Shown here one piece after another: positions 50,185 to 63,592 of a DNA stretch of 64,000 nt; within the stretch, counting starts at the first letter, position 1, and each line of letters opens with the position of its first letter. The DNA is from Kryptolebias marmoratus (taxonomy: Eukaryota > Chordata > Actinopteri > Cyprinodontiformes > Rivulidae), in assembly GCF_001649575.2 (NCBI RefSeq), contig NC_051435.1:6815506-6879505 (forward strand), read 5' to 3'. Made by a program: the position numbers and the translations under genes. Under the pieces are notes generated by a model, which was given only the letters and a program-made list of their open reading frames with translations, searched no databases and had not been told where the DNA came from.

Positions 50185-51008
50185 ATACTAGGTGTCATAG
50201 GATGGCTCAGCCTTGACATGGCTTCAAGGCATGAGCTCAAAACTACTGGTAGAGGTGGTGCCATTTTCTCTTGGTGATTTATGGGTTCCATACAATGATA
50301 AAATCACACAGAGTTTAGCATTTTCTCTGAAGGAAACAGTAGACAGCTAAGTGAGTGAGAAACAGAGGATGAATGGGTGGAGGGTGTTTTGTCCTAAGCC
50401 CAAAAGTCCTCAACCAGAGGGCAGGGCGTGAATGGGAGATGGTGCAGGTGGTGTGTGTGGGCTGTCCGGCCTTCATCCTGGCTGGGTCAGCTTACCTCTC
50501 TGTCCCCACACACTGACCCTTTAATATGAGCCATATCTCCTCTCCTTTCACTCTGGCTTTTATGGCCCCATGTAAATCTCTCTCCGGTAACACAAGCTTG
50601 TCAGCCCTCCTCGAGCCCTTTTCTTTTCAACACATTTATCCTCACAGAGAATTCAAAGAGGCACTGCGGCAGGGAGGTGGTATGTGGGCTTATTCGACTT
50701 GAAATAGATTGAAAAAGACTGGGGGGAATGATCAAAAAGGAGAAAGTCCGTAGCGAAACCTTAGACATGGGAACGCCGGACACTCAAGTGGGCAAGAAAG
50801 CTCCACTCAGATGAAAGGCAGTCGTCCATCAATAAGTCATTAAAGCAGACATGTAGATCCAGAAAAAGAGAACACTGACGATCACAGTCGTCCCCAATTC
50901 AAGTGTAAGTGCACATGAAGAGAGATTACAAGGTGAGAGTGATCCTTGCTGTGGAATTAATAAAAGATTATACAAAAAACTAGAATAAGTCAAATGAGGA
51001 AGTGATGA

Positions 51009-51022
51009 GCACCATCTGGTGG
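51009..51022 (-). promoter_or_regulatory. CTCF-like motif, minus orientation
   Basis: The minus strand reads CCACCAGATGGTGC, one position away from the CTCF core (GGT instead of GGC). With the plus-oriented motif at 49245 it forms a convergent pair 1.8 kb apart that encloses both hairpins. Confidence 0.3.
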
Positions 51023-54000
51023 ATTTTGTTTTTATGGCCTTAACTGCCCTTATTTCACTTTCTGCGTAATGAGGAAAACCCTGTTGTAATTATTGCAACA
51101 GTGGAAAGTCTGTGCAAGAAGGTCACTAACAGCTCAGATAGGATTCCCTTTTACAACAAAAGGACCAGCAATAAACTACCCCCCAGGGTTTTATGTCAGT
51201 GTTACTTCTTCAGCATTGTTTATGCTCTGAAAATAGAGAACATGGAAGAATAAACAAACAAAAACACAAAGCTTCCAACATAGCCTTTCCCGGCTGGCAA
51301 ATGCATAAGTTGTTTGCTAAAGTGAATGTTAGCGTGACCCTTTTTAATAAAATGTGAAGTTTCCACTTTCATAACTCTATAATTTTACCACAGGTGGTCC
51401 AAAGAAGCATTTCTGACCCTGATCTGTCTTAGTTAACCAGTAAGAGAAATAATAGACTCACAGGGGTCACACTAGTACTTCTTCATGTTGCCAGCATCAA
51501 ATGTTGAAACCAGGAAGCTTCTGTGGGGGAAGCATATAACAGAATTTACTGGGCAATAAATTTAGCCACTTTGAGTATAGTGACAGCACAATGTTGGGTT
51601 TCATGCCATAAAATCTGTGTGCTGGGAGAGTAAAACCACAGCAGGAGTGAGGAGTTCGTAACCAATCAAACATATTTCATAATGTCTCCTAATACGATTT
51701 TTATTCTCCCAGCTATTTCGGTAATAATGTGAAATATCAACCTCAGGATGCTTTAATATTTTAAATCGGTCTGTAGCTGCAGAGTTTTGTTCATATCACC
51801 GTTCTAAATTGCTCTGTATTTTCCTGGTGCAGCTGCCGAAAAGTGTTATGCATCACTTTAAAACTGCGCCTTAACTGACTCGATCTTTGTGCCGAATCCT
51901 AATCATCTGACAGACTTTCGCTCTAAGCCAAGTAATGATTTAGAATTGCTTTGTTGCAATTATTGTTTAAAGACCAAGGATAAGACAAAGTCCTTGTACA
52001 AATGTTTACGCTTTTCAGCCATTACTCGTGGGTCACTTTACCCTCTTAGGATCGGACCTCAGTGGCTCTGTGCTTTTTGGTGTTTTAATGAGCTGGAATT
52101 TACTGAACAAACACAGAGTCAGGCGGGAGGTCGCACAGCTTCGTTTGCCCTCTTTCACTCTGGGGTCATCTTTGTTTGTTTGTGTGAAGGGTCCTTAAGA
52201 CAGAATTTGACACAGAAACACATCAGCCTAAATATGGATTAGGGCTCTCAATTAAGCCAAGGGTCTAAAAGTTTCTAGTTTTAATTGGTTTCCACCATAA
52301 TTGATGACAAGAAGCACCTTATCTTGTAAACAAGTGTTGAATAGACTTTATCTTTATATGGTTTTACAAAAAGCCAGTTTCATACAATTTGTTTTTCTCA
52401 CATGCATTTTTAGATGTTTTGCCTTAAAATTCTTTGACTGGCAGGCAGGAGGACTGATCACATCACGTCTTCTGATACCTGCTCTGCCTCCTGAGCTTCA
52501 TCCTGTCATGTACAGTCATGTTCAGTCTGCTCAATGACTGACATTTCACCTTTGCTGATGAACAAAATGGGATTGTTGTGCCACTTTATTGGAAAATGAA
52601 ACACTAATGTGTTTTGCACCAAAGATAATGAGCATAAAACATTTCACAAGAAAACAGTGATGTTACCAGTTTGTGCAAACATATATTATTAATAGTCGAA
52701 TAAAAGTCTGCTTGAGCAAATGGTGTTACTAAGGTGTTAATTGCCGTGTCACACTAAGTATTTTCTGATTCTTAGGCTGTATTTATAATTCGATGCCTGG
52801 TCTCTTTTGCAAAAGGGTTTTTGACCTAAATGAAACTTCCTGAATAAATAAAGCTGACCTAAATGGGACCTCACATGTAGAAATGTTTTCTACGTGGTGG
52901 AAATGTATACTGTGTCAGGTGGTAGTGAAGGAATCGTGGCAGTTTTGCCATTTTCATAATTAGGCCGAGTCAGAGAATGAAACACAAACTGGATAATGGA
53001 TCCAACTCTTTCATCCCCACTGGAAAGGACGTCGGCTGAGTGTGTTAAGAGATGCATCATGAATGACTGACAGCAGGACAACACTGTAGCTGGTCTTTTC
53101 CTGCCTAGTGGGCAGCTAATGGTGCAGAGAGCATTTCCCACCGGGGGAGACAAACACCGAGGCCCTACTATGATGCCAGATGTGCTGTCAGCTCTGTATT
53201 GTCAGCAGCAACAAAGCACACACACAGTCCTTGCAGGGCATTCACATTCATAGTGAGATACCCTGCCATTTAGGTCTCTGCTGCTAGTGCCTGCCCGCCC
53301 ACTCTGAATGATATAAAACTACCATTACTCTTATGATCATTATTTAAGACCTAAATCTGTCATTGGAGTGACATGATTCAGCTATTTCTTTTTCTTTGTG
53401 CAGAATTTAAACATTTAAGAGGGGTCATTGTGCCTTGAGAAATTATAGCATTGTGTTTGTGATTCAACACAACGTTAGTGCTGAAGCAGAATCGCATTAA
53501 AACCAGTCAAATGAGCCATTTTTATCCATTTGGACACATGCATTAACACAGACATGACATGCCTGAGGGCATACACATATACAGACAGACAAAGAAACAT
53601 AAATACTGACACGCACTCACACACACCATCCCCCTTTACTGCAGGAGGGACTGCCATCTGCCCCCAGCAGCAGCAGCACAATGACCAGATCAGAAGAGTC
53701 CACTAATGAGGGAGACTTTTCTGTTGTTAAAAATTCATCCACTGCCTCTTGCTGTCAAACAACCAGCAGTCAGTGGTCTGATGGGGTTCATCTAAGGTGG
53801 CTGTTGTTTTCAAAGCACTGGCACAATACTTTATTGTAGTGCTGATGACAAAATTACCTGGCTTTTTTGGCTTTTTTAAGTAATGCAAAGGTCAACGTTG
53901 CTACCGGCTAAAACATGAAGACACTTTCATTGCATAATATATATTGGCAAAATGCTCCCTAGCTGCATTGACAAACGAGAGGCGTTGTTTTGACACAGTC

Positions 54001-55388
54001 TGACGCCAGCACGGCAGCATGACCAGACAAAACCAGGAGCAGTTAATAGCTCATCTTCCTCGACCTCTCACGCAATCTGAGATGAGAGAGGTACAACTGC
54101 GCCACTGCAGCATCTCACAACCTATGGCAAGGCAGGGGTGGAGGTGTGGGCGGTTATTGATCTCACCGTGGACATCTGTGGCATCTATCAGGCAGGCTTG
54201 TCAGTCATGAGAGAGGGGGAAGTGAGGCCAGTGTGGTTTTATGCGCGTATGTGTGATGGAACAGGCAGACAGCCAAAACAAGACAAACAGGTTCACTAAA
54301 AGTTCATTACGTTTCGAGACCTGTCTGACATAAGCGACCTGTTTTTGTTTCTGTCTGTCACATTTTGGTTTGTTTCTCTACACAGAATAGTGAGAGTCAG
54401 AGTGTTTACTTGCTCACAAGGAGTTAAGACATGTTGGAGTCAGGCACAAAGACGAGATAAGAGGCGCATCGGCGCGCTACATTATCATTTAATTATCAAG
54501 GCTGTGAAAAGTGGGCCTGCATGGGCCAGAAATCACAAATGAGGCCAAAAAATGTTGCAAAGGGTTGATGTTTCACATATTTTTCCAGTGCAGCAAAGCT
54601 GCCGGCTACATGTGTTTGTAAAAGACGTTTTCAGTAAATTGGTTTAACTTAAAGAGATTATCTGATTTTCTGATAAGATAAAAGCTGTATGATCAGTAAA
54701 CTGTGGTTCTGGCTTTTTACAACAGTTCAGTTCATAAAGTCTTATTTGTTGGTAAGTTTAAGCAACAAATTAACAAACATTTCAATTATTTTTGTTGGAT
54801 AATTCTGACGTGAAAACATATTGCGGGACCAAACATTGAGACAGTTCTTAGAGACACACATTAAACAAGCAATTGTAAAATAGATCTTTTAAAAACCTTA
54901 TTTATGACATTTTGCTGCCTCAGTATTACAAAACTGGTGAGGAATTTTTATCTATGGAGATAGAAACACCCTGAAGATGATTTAGAAACTTGACGATGGA
55001 AAAAAACAATCCCTCCCAACCTATTATTATAGCAGCCAGCCGCCAGGCGTTTAAATACTGGAAATCTAATGAACTGTGGGGGGTTGGAAAAGGAGAACTG
55101 AAAAAAAAAATATTGCTGAGCATGACGCCAGGGAGGGGAAAGGTAAAATCAGTTGCATGAGTCAAAAGCCCAATAAAAGTCAACCTGAAAGGTGAAAAAT
55201 TCAGGTTACAGGTGCCGGCTGCTTTATGTTTGTTACTGCAAATAGTGTCTGAGATCCTGTGCATGCCTTGTTTAATAGGTTTAACATATTTTTTTTTTCA
55301 GAGGTAACATAAAAAAACAGTTATTGTCTCCTATTCCCAACACAACAGCACTTTTTCTCCACTGGTAATACTGGAAAACCAAAATGTG
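51023..55388. other. Gene-free DNA
   Basis: Longest frame 117 codons (51889-52242, plus), with no domain. No mobile element was recognised. Patches at 51880-52010 (TTGCAATTATTGTTTAAAG) and 53990-54220 look like ordinary unique sequence that could include regulatory elements. Confidence 0.45.
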
Positions 55389-55389
55389 T

Positions 55390-55625
55390 GTTAAAGGCAA
55401 GATTTGACATTTTGGGAAACTCGCTCATTTGCTTACTGATGAAAAACAAAAGGTAGGATCAATACTTGCTTACATGTCTGCTCCCTAATTATGGCGCTGA
55501 AGCCAAAGGGCAATTAGCCAAGCTTTGCATAAACACTAGGAGCAGTGGGAAGCTGCTGGCTTGGCTCTCTCCGAAGACTCAAAACATCCAGCAGCACCTC
55601 TAAAGAGGAGTAATTAACTTGTGTA
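55390..55625 (+). repeat. Percomorph-type interspersed repeat ('GACATTTTGGGAAA')
   Basis: GTTAAAGGCAAGATTTGACA, TTTTGGGAAACTCGCTCATT, TTAGCCAAGCTTTGCATAAA, CTGGCTTGGCTCTCTCCGAA, CATCCAGCAGCACCTCTAAA and GAGTAATTAACTTGTG occur in the order of a familiar miniature element abundant in spiny-rayed fishes. The copy is diverged and its 3' third is missing. This is one of the better clues to the taxonomic group. Confidence 0.65.
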
Positions 55626-58600
55626 ACAGTTTGAGAGCAGTGAGAGTGCATGGTTGCGGTCAAGACAGTTAAACAATGAGCTGATACTCGTTAGAGAGTT
55701 CTGTAAGCCAAAAGGAGCTGCAGTCTGAGGTAATTGTTCCCCATAGATCAACTCTTGCAGCCCCCTGCATTGTTTCTCTCATAGTCATGTGATTCGTTAC
55801 TATCATGTCCATCATAGATCTTAGTTTATTAATAAAAATACCTTGTGTAATTATTGTGATACATTCAATACCATGAATATTCGCTGAGTTGTTGGACAAT
55901 CTCGGCCATGCAGTTACATGAAAACCCCTTTTTTATAACAGGGACACAAAGATACTGACATCAGTGGAACAGCTGCTCCTGAGCGACTAACCTGTGGATT
56001 TTTTAAAAATTCTGTTTTTAAAATAATATGGTGTCTGTGTTTTCTGATAATTGTGTACATCTTTAAACTGAGTGAACACTTTACATTATCCCTGGTTTTA
56101 TTATTTTACTTTGGAGAAATGGTTTTGTTTGTTGTTTTCAAAACTAATTTGGTAGAACAGGTTTTTTTCTGTTGTAGTTGTTGCTTTTTTAAAGACAATT
56201 TAAAAATAAATTATTTGATGACATTGACTTTTAAATGTCTCAGTGATCTTGTTGCAGAAACAGAGGGCACACTGGTTTCACAAGGCAGCAGGAGCTCCAG
56301 CAAGAGGAACGGTTAATGGAGACTGGAAATCAGCAATCTCCCTTTTTATTTTGAAGTCCTCAGATATAGAACAGTTTACCCAGAGCAATAAAATTACTAA
56401 CTAATGGTAGATTTTTAGAATTCTCGGGTGAAACTATGGCCGAAACAAACACAAATCTTTCAACTCTGATGTACAGCTGGACAATATTTTATTCCTCTTT
56501 ATGTGTTTCTGGTTTTTCCTGTTCTTCTCTGTATTGATTTAAAATCTGTATCTGTATGTACAGGATGTCTACTTGTATTGTTCATTTCAGTTTAAAAATC
56601 CCAATCAAAGATTAGATTTGCAAATTGGCTATTGGCTAGACAGCTTATAAACAAAGCAATTGTGGCATTGTTTTTTAAACATTGTTTTTTTTGTTTGATT
56701 TTTGTGCTTTTCCTATCAAATACAGCTAAACTAAACCGAACTAAATGTGTATCAAATGTTATGTCAAAATAAACAGAGTTGTTTTTTCTCCTGAGAATGG
56801 GGCACATTTCTGACCTCATTTGTCACTTTAACATGACATCTTACCCCGTGACACTCTTCAGAAAGGGACATGGAAGCATAAGTACAAAAGGAAAGAGGAA
56901 CTAATGGTTTTATTTATTCAGGTCAAATGTCTGAGTTTGGTGACAGAAGCATCATGTGCACAGTTTTTTTTTTTTATCAGATTCATGATTATGTGGGTGT
57001 TCCATGTAAAAATATCAGCTAAAATTTGGTTCTCATGGTGCTCATGGCTTCAAATAAACGGACACTGTCACAAAAGATTAAATCTAGTGACGTGTCTTTA
57101 TCACACATTGAAGCTGAGGTCAACCTTTTTATATAACTGCATGTTTCCTGGCTTAACTGGTCCTCAGACTTTGGTTGGAGTCTTAATTATCACAACTGTA
57201 TTGATATTCATGTGTTACATTTTCTCAAAGATTATAATTGTTGTCTTCCTTCTCCCTTCTCACAATGAAACGCTGTTGGTGAGAAGCGTTCACCTCAGGA
57301 GGTTTCCTCGAAAATAAATTCACAAAATGTCTTATTTTCATAAAACTGTGCTTTGTTTTCTTTATTTCTTCTTTTTTTCCCTTTTTTTCTAAGATAGTCA
57401 TCTCTGGTTCAATTGGTGTTACTCTAAATTTTAATGTACATAAAATATTTGAGCATACTAGAAAACACTTATCAGCATGATGCGTTAATCTGAGCTCTCA
57501 GATGGCATTCACCCACTTCAGCCTGCTTGATGAGGTAATGGAAATCATTAGAAAAGGTCAGATGATGCATAGCTCATTTTGATAAACAATTTGACACCTA
57601 AAAACTTGTTCTAACAATCAGCAATCAGTGGCTCTTTTAAGAAGATTCCTATTATTCTGATAATTAAAAAAGCTGATTGCACCCAGCAGGAGAATGGTAC
57701 AAAATACAGCAAAGTTAGATTTATGGTGTTGAAAAACTAAAGTTAAGCTGAATAGTGGCATTAATTTAAAGTCTGGATGTCCAAGAAAATCTCCAAAGAA
57801 AACAGCTCATAGGACTGACAAAAAGGCCCAGTTAAAACCTACTACTACAAAATTTAGTAACAAAGGTTTTAAACACGTAAATGAACCTCATGCATTATTT
57901 GAGCAAACCCTTTAAATTTACGAAAATCAATTCAATCTAAAGCACATTAAAAATTAAACAAAAAAGACCTTGCCATCTGTTAAGTATCAGGCTTTATCTG
58001 CCATACTTAGGACTGCTGTAACAGCCAGTGACAATGTGAAGAATAAATGAATTTCACTACGATCAAAGTATGCAAAGCCAACATTACTTTAAAAGCTAAA
58101 TCATACAAGAAGAGGAGATTCAACTAGAATAATCAGAAAAACATCCTATATAGATCTCTAAATCCATATTGAAAGTGTCAAAAAAAAGGTTTTGCTATTA
58201 AACATCTGCAAATATAAATGCCAGAAGAGCAGGATGTGAATGGTCCCAACCTGGGCAGCCCCATGAAAATGTTCTGGCTTGTTGCAAAACTTTTCAGGAA
58301 AGAATTTCACTCCACTCAACCCCTCAAGGAACATCTAAAATAGTTTTAGCTGCTGTAAAAAAGTGACACTTTGTGTTCCCCTGCAGGATGTCTAAACTTT
58401 CCATCAAGCCATTTTCTTTGTTTTAAATCAAGACATATTATACATTTAAAAAATTTAAATATCTATTTTTGCAATAAATTGTAATCTTTGTCAAAATAGA
58501 AAATGCTGTTAGCTTTATCTTTAGCACTTTTAAAAATTAACCTGATTGAGTCTTTGTAGAAGAAGGAATATATACCACAGGTGCCCAAAGTGTTGAATGG

Positions 58601-60380
58601 CACAGTATTAAAAACATCCTGTCTCAACATCTGCTAAAGTAGATGTTTAAGTCTCCTAATTACATGAGAAAACATATCAAACCAGATGGAAAGCTCCCTA
58701 GAGGAATTGGGCAGCCCTCTTTAACTCTATTACCCTGCACCCATATACTCACACAATTACACACACACACACATCAGTCCAAGACACAAGTGGCTCATAG
58801 ATACCACAGAAAGTAGTTCTTACATATCTAAAGCTGCCCTGAGGACGAGAGGTCCATGATGGATCAGACACTGATTTGATTTGAAGCGAATGTGAAAGCT
58901 GCTGTCCGTGCCCTCTGCCAGGAAGGTGAACCATGATTGAGCAATGGTTGTCTGGAGGGTTCACTCAGGAAACTGTAAGTGGAAAAGGCCAGACCTGCTG
59001 CTAACAATCACCTTTTGTACGAATTGGCTGGAAATGAATTGTTGATTCACTGAGCAGAACAAAAAGTGAACTCTTGCTGCCAGCTATTTTGCCACTCTGT
59101 CTCTAAGCTGTTGTGTCTTGGCACATATTAAAAGCTGTTTTCCCTATCGTTTCCATGGCAGTCACTAAATAGGCAGTGATCCCTGAGTTGCTTCACAGGC
59201 AGAAACTGTGGCCTACCTGAGCTTCTTCTCTTTGCACCTGATGAAACAATGTTGCATGTCACCGTTTTTTTTTATGATGAGTCACAGCTAAAACAATTAA
59301 AGTTGCTCATGAAATAATTTGGTAACAGACACATGAACACACACACACAGAGTTGGACATACATTATCATCCAGCTTTGCCTTTTGGAGGCAGGCGATAA
59401 AAATAAATACAACTGAGACAAACCTTTATTCACTTAATTAGTTATAACACGCACATTTTTGCTTCAATTTTATTTAAATCAGATTTTTCTTCTCGATTTT
59501 AATCTGAAAAATAAAGCAAATATTAAAATGTAATATGTGACAAGAAAGAGCTGAGCTGAATTAATCTATACACATTTTACTTAATGTTTTCAGGCCCTGT
59601 ATCAATTTCATCTACGTCTCCATAAATACTGTAGTCACGTTACGAAAAAACAAGATTTAGTGGCATGTTTTCATTAGTTGCAACATGTAGAGAGCGTGTC
59701 TGTTCACATTCTGTCACGTCATAGAACAGCCCTCCAGCTCATTATGAGGCTCAGGTATGGAGAGTCGATAAGCTCCTTCCATTGTTTAAAAGCATCTTCT
59801 GACTGTTTTGGGGCAGACGTTTCTTTCGTAACAAATGAAATAAAAATCAACAAGCTGGGTGTCCCTGTCTACCTTTTATTGATTTCACAAGTAGTGGTTA
59901 AAAATTACAGAATAGACATGTGTCTCATGGCTGTTATTTTGACGAATTGTTTGTCACTTGATAAAAATCAAGAAAAGTGAAATATGTAACGTGTTTATCT
60001 TCCCAACCCTAACCATGTGTTTTTAACTTCTTACCCAAACAATTTAGAGCAAGTTCTAGAGTCAGACATGTACATTATCACAAGAATTTATGAGATTTGA
60101 AAACAGATAATCAAATTCATCACACAACAAGCAGAGGTGCCTCCAGAAGACTTTCCTAGGTTTGGCCTGATGGGGTCCACTGATAATCTTGGGGTTGGAG
60201 CACCAAAACCAAACGCCAATAACAGAATTTCAGATGTTTTATTATGAAAAATGACAGAAACGTACTGCAGTATAGGAGTTAGAGAATCACCTTCTGAAAC
60301 TGACCTATTTCTTTTTTTTTTTTTTACTGTACAGTTTATATTACTGAGAACAGCACAGTCAAACTCAACTTTTAAATTCA
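55626..60380. other. Gene-free AT-rich DNA
   Basis: Frames up to 137 codons (56904-57317, plus) are hydrophobic artefacts of T-rich sequence. Short CA runs at about 58758-58773 and 59336-59350. The patch 57480-57600 (GGTAATGGAAATCATTAG, AACAATTTGACACC) could be conserved noncoding DNA. A GC-richer piece at 60140-60230 may be an unidentified repeat fragment. Confidence 0.45.
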
Positions 60381-60384
60381 TATT

Positions 60385-60795
60385 CACAAATAAAACTAGC
60401 ATTCCTTGAATTAATGTAAATTATCTATGATTTTGCATGCCAAAGTTTTAAACAAAGATGTCCTGAGATCTGCTATCACTCAAAGTTTAATTGTAAGGAC
60501 TCACAGATATTACCACAATAAATATTAGCTCAACATCTGTAAAACTGACTGAGGTATAGTTATTTTGTGCTGGTCAAAGTTAATTAGTTGTGTCGAGTAT
60601 ATTAGATCAGGTTAATTCCAAAAGGTTAGCGGTTCTAAGTGTGCCTTGAATGAATACTTTCTGAGAGATTCAAAAAGTCTGCCCAGTGGTTTGGGATCTA
60701 TTTTGTTAACATTCACAAATAAGGCTGTCTGATCAGGACCAGTAAATTTATAGTAGAGGGCATTGACCCCTGGCCCCCCTTAGTGTCCCCTCTGA
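60385..60795 (-). repeat. Family A interspersed repeat, copy A6
   Basis: Minus orientation. Begins with AAACTAGCATTCCTTGAATT and continues with ATTAGCTCAACATCTGTAAA, ACTGACTGAGGTATAGTTA, AATACTTTCTGAGAGATTC and GTCTGCCCAGTGGTTTGG. It is more diverged than A5 and ends near CCCTTAGTGTCCCC, which parallels the CTCCCTAGTGTCC at the end of A5. Confidence 0.8.
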
Positions 60796-62725
60796 TAAAA
60801 AGGCATAAGTGGCAATTATGATTTTCGAAAGAGAAATGAAAATGAAAATACAAATATGGGGATTTTTTTAGCATTTATTGTCAAACTCTGGTGTTTCGTT
60901 CTGTGGAAAAGTGTAGCCACAAATTTTGTCTTGCAATTGGGTTGTGATGTCAGTTTCGTAGGAATCCATTCATTGTTGACTTCATATGTAACAGCAAAGG
61001 TTCAATTTACAAGCTCAAAACAAAAGTTTTCACACTGCAAACTAAAGACATCAGGAAAGCCCCCGTGTTGCACAGGAAACTGTGTGCTTTGCTACAACTT
61101 TTTTTTCTGATAAACACTATAGTAAAGAACAGAAACACAACAAAAAGTATACCAGAAGAAAATCGAAAGCAAGAATCTCCTCGTCAGATTGATTGGTTAG
61201 ATGATTGTTGCACCAGAGCATCAGTACCCCAGCAAAAAAGTCTTTGACAGAAAAGATGAAGACGAAATGAAAACAGAGTCTTCAAAGATGACTATACTGA
61301 AAAAGTAGGGCAATGGGTTTCCCAGCTAAATGTGCGCAATAACCCTTTAAAATGCACACACATTTAGAAAAAATAGTAGCAAGCAGTGAAGCATGGCACT
61401 GACTGAAGCACACACTCACACACAGCTCTCACTGTTATTGATGAAAACCCAGAAGCTTTGTTGACACTCCTGATAATGACACATTCTGCCACCTGCCTGG
61501 GGGCCGTCCTCTCTGGCCACCACAGCTCAAAGCAAATATCTAAGTGTCTTGCTGCTTGACAGATAATAATCAGTCTAAACATTATGGGTTCAGAGGAGCC
61601 AGTTCCCACCTGAGGCCTGGAAAACCTCTGTCTGTCCTCTGAGAGGCACCACTTTATCACATCCTGCTCTTCAAGCTCACTGCACTGACCTGCTGTGTAT
61701 TCTTCATTTGTGGATATTTCCTGTTTCATTATCTTTAAGAGGACAGTGTGTTTTGACCAAAGGGGCCTGCTGAGGTTAAGTGGATACCACTTGATCATTT
61801 TTTTAGTAGCACATCAAACAGCAGAAATCAGAGTAAAAGCAAACAGCACTGGTTTTACCCTGACCAACAGGCCTTCCTGTGGGAACGAAGGGCTTTTATG
61901 CAAAAAGAGTGACTGTCCTGTGTCCTGCTATAAACAGCTCCAAAGCATGAGCTCACTAAATAATCAAAGTCTGAGGACCGGATATTGTGACGGGGACAGA
62001 AAATCCAGATGCATTATTTACTCTGCATCTTTGTTTACACAAAACACAATAATCCTTGCAGATTTGGGGCAGTGGAGGTAGGAAAGGCAGCACTCTGTAT
62101 CAACAGAGGGATCTGCAATCTTTGCAGTCTTTAGAAAAGTAAAGAATTCAATTGTGCAGTGAAAATAAACCTGAAGGCAGCGGAGTACAAAGAGGCCCCG
62201 GTCCCAGCTGACCGCCTCCGGGATTCAGCTTGTTGGTTTGAGGAGGAAACTATCATAGATCTGGGAGCACTGAGGACTGGTTTGTTTAGCTATAAATCCT
62301 TGTATTTTTTTTTTAATTCACCAGGGGCACTCCCTGCTTGTCTCCATACACGTATAAAACAGTGCCTGACTTCTTTGAACCCCTTATCTTTAAATCATCT
62401 TGATTTTTTCTAATGGCTTCTTTGTTTTTTGCTTCTTCAATATTACCTGAAAATGCTCCCGGCATTACTAGCGTAGGAGAAGCACTCAGCAAAACAATGA
62501 GTGTACCTGCATGCTCTCCAGGTGAAACACAGAGTTGGCTCACAATCTCAAGTTCTTGACATTCACGAGTGGCTCCAGTCTGATGAGCAGACGATGACTA
62601 AAGCTCTGACTCATAAACTGTGAGTGAGAGTAAAAATAAAAAACAAGGAAAAAAAATGTCTTACTACCAATTGTCCTATTCTGGAGACCACAGGAAGGAG
62701 AAAATAAACCAACTATTTGTTTTCT
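60796..62725. other. Gene-free DNA
   Basis: Holds a 144-codon minus-strand frame (61364-61798) and a 128-codon plus-strand frame (61695-62081), neither with a recognisable domain. A CCTCAG|GTGGGA donor-like site on the minus strand inside the first is not backed by a convincing acceptor. I do not call a gene. Confidence 0.4.
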
Positions 62726-62730
62726 TTTAG

Positions 62731-62892
62731 CTGCAGGCGGTCAGCATGGACGGTGTCATCTTTCAGGCAGGGAGGCACAACAGGGGCGTCGAAGCATCCC
62801 TCCGGCCGGGGCTGATGTATGTTCCTTCGCTGGTACTTTGTTCTGGTCTAGTGCCGGACACTCGCTCCAAACCAGACCTTAATGTCACTTGA
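62731..62892 (+). CDS. Candidate small exon or start of an unidentified coding region
   Basis: A strong splice acceptor (long pyrimidine tract, TTTTCTTTTAG, ending at 62730) is followed by a CpG- and GC-richer segment, unusual for this window. An ATG at 62746-62748 opens a 48-codon frame to TGA at 62890-62892. The encoded peptide (beginning MDGVIFQAGRHNRGVEAS) matches nothing I know. Possible donors inside, such as CTG|GTACTT, are weak. It could be a 5' coding exon, a UTR exon, a lncRNA exon, or chance. No neighbouring exon was found between here and the retroviral remnant. Confidence 0.2.
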   Translation: MQAVSMDGVIFQAGRHNRGVEASLRPGLMYVPSLVLCSGLVPDTRSKPDLNVT

Positions 62893-63590
62893 CAAGGATG
62901 CTGTGTGAATCCAGCTTGTCAGTTTTCCATCACTGTCTTAAAATAATGAATGAAAGCTGTCCTCTTGTGTTGAGTGGTGCAATAAATCAGCGGTAAAAGC
63001 AAACTACCAGAGGGAATGGGTGTTATGCTGCACATAGCCTCTGAGGGGTTAATGTGGTCTGCCTAAAAGAACAATCTGACACTGAGCGATAATGCTCAAC
63101 CTGTGCTTTGTTTTCTCTAAACTGTAAAAATATGTAAAGTGAAGGAGTAATATTAGTATCTTCTTATAGCAACATCTCCTTTTCTATGCACTGCCTTTTT
63201 TTGCTATATCACAGAGTAAGGATGGAAAAAAAACACTGAAACTGATGTATTATTTGACATCCTCACTGAACATGTAACATATGCAAATCGTTTGTGAAGC
63301 AGATGTGATCCAAAATACATATTTTTATTATTTTACTTCTGCAGGGCACAAGCCCTTCAGACTAAACATAAAAAGATAATGAGCTTTTGTTTAGAACAAC
63401 ACAATTTAACCTCCAGAGATTTTCCTGAACGTGTGTAATACTGTTAATATCTTTAAATTACAGCAAATCATGTAAATGATGGTGTAAACAACTTCCAGCT
63501 GCTAAGTGCAAAGTTAATGCAAATAGTGAGGTCATGCATATAATTTTTTTGTATGGCGTATTTCTGAGTAGGTGATTCTGCATGTTACAT
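62893..63590. other. Gene-free DNA before the retroviral remnant
   Basis: No LTR, primer-binding site or upstream pol sequence is recognisable here, so the retroviral sequence that begins near 63593 is truncated at its 5' side. The rest is ordinary AT-rich DNA. Confidence 0.5.
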
Positions 63591-63592
63591 AG

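Noticed and set aside
56904..57317. 137-codon hydrophobic frame
   Set aside because: Composition is explained by T-rich DNA. No membrane-protein family pattern recognised.
61364..61798. 144-codon minus-strand frame with a donor-like CCTCAG|GTGGGA
   Set aside because: No matching acceptor of quality and no known domain. Overlapped by another unrelated open frame on the opposite strand.
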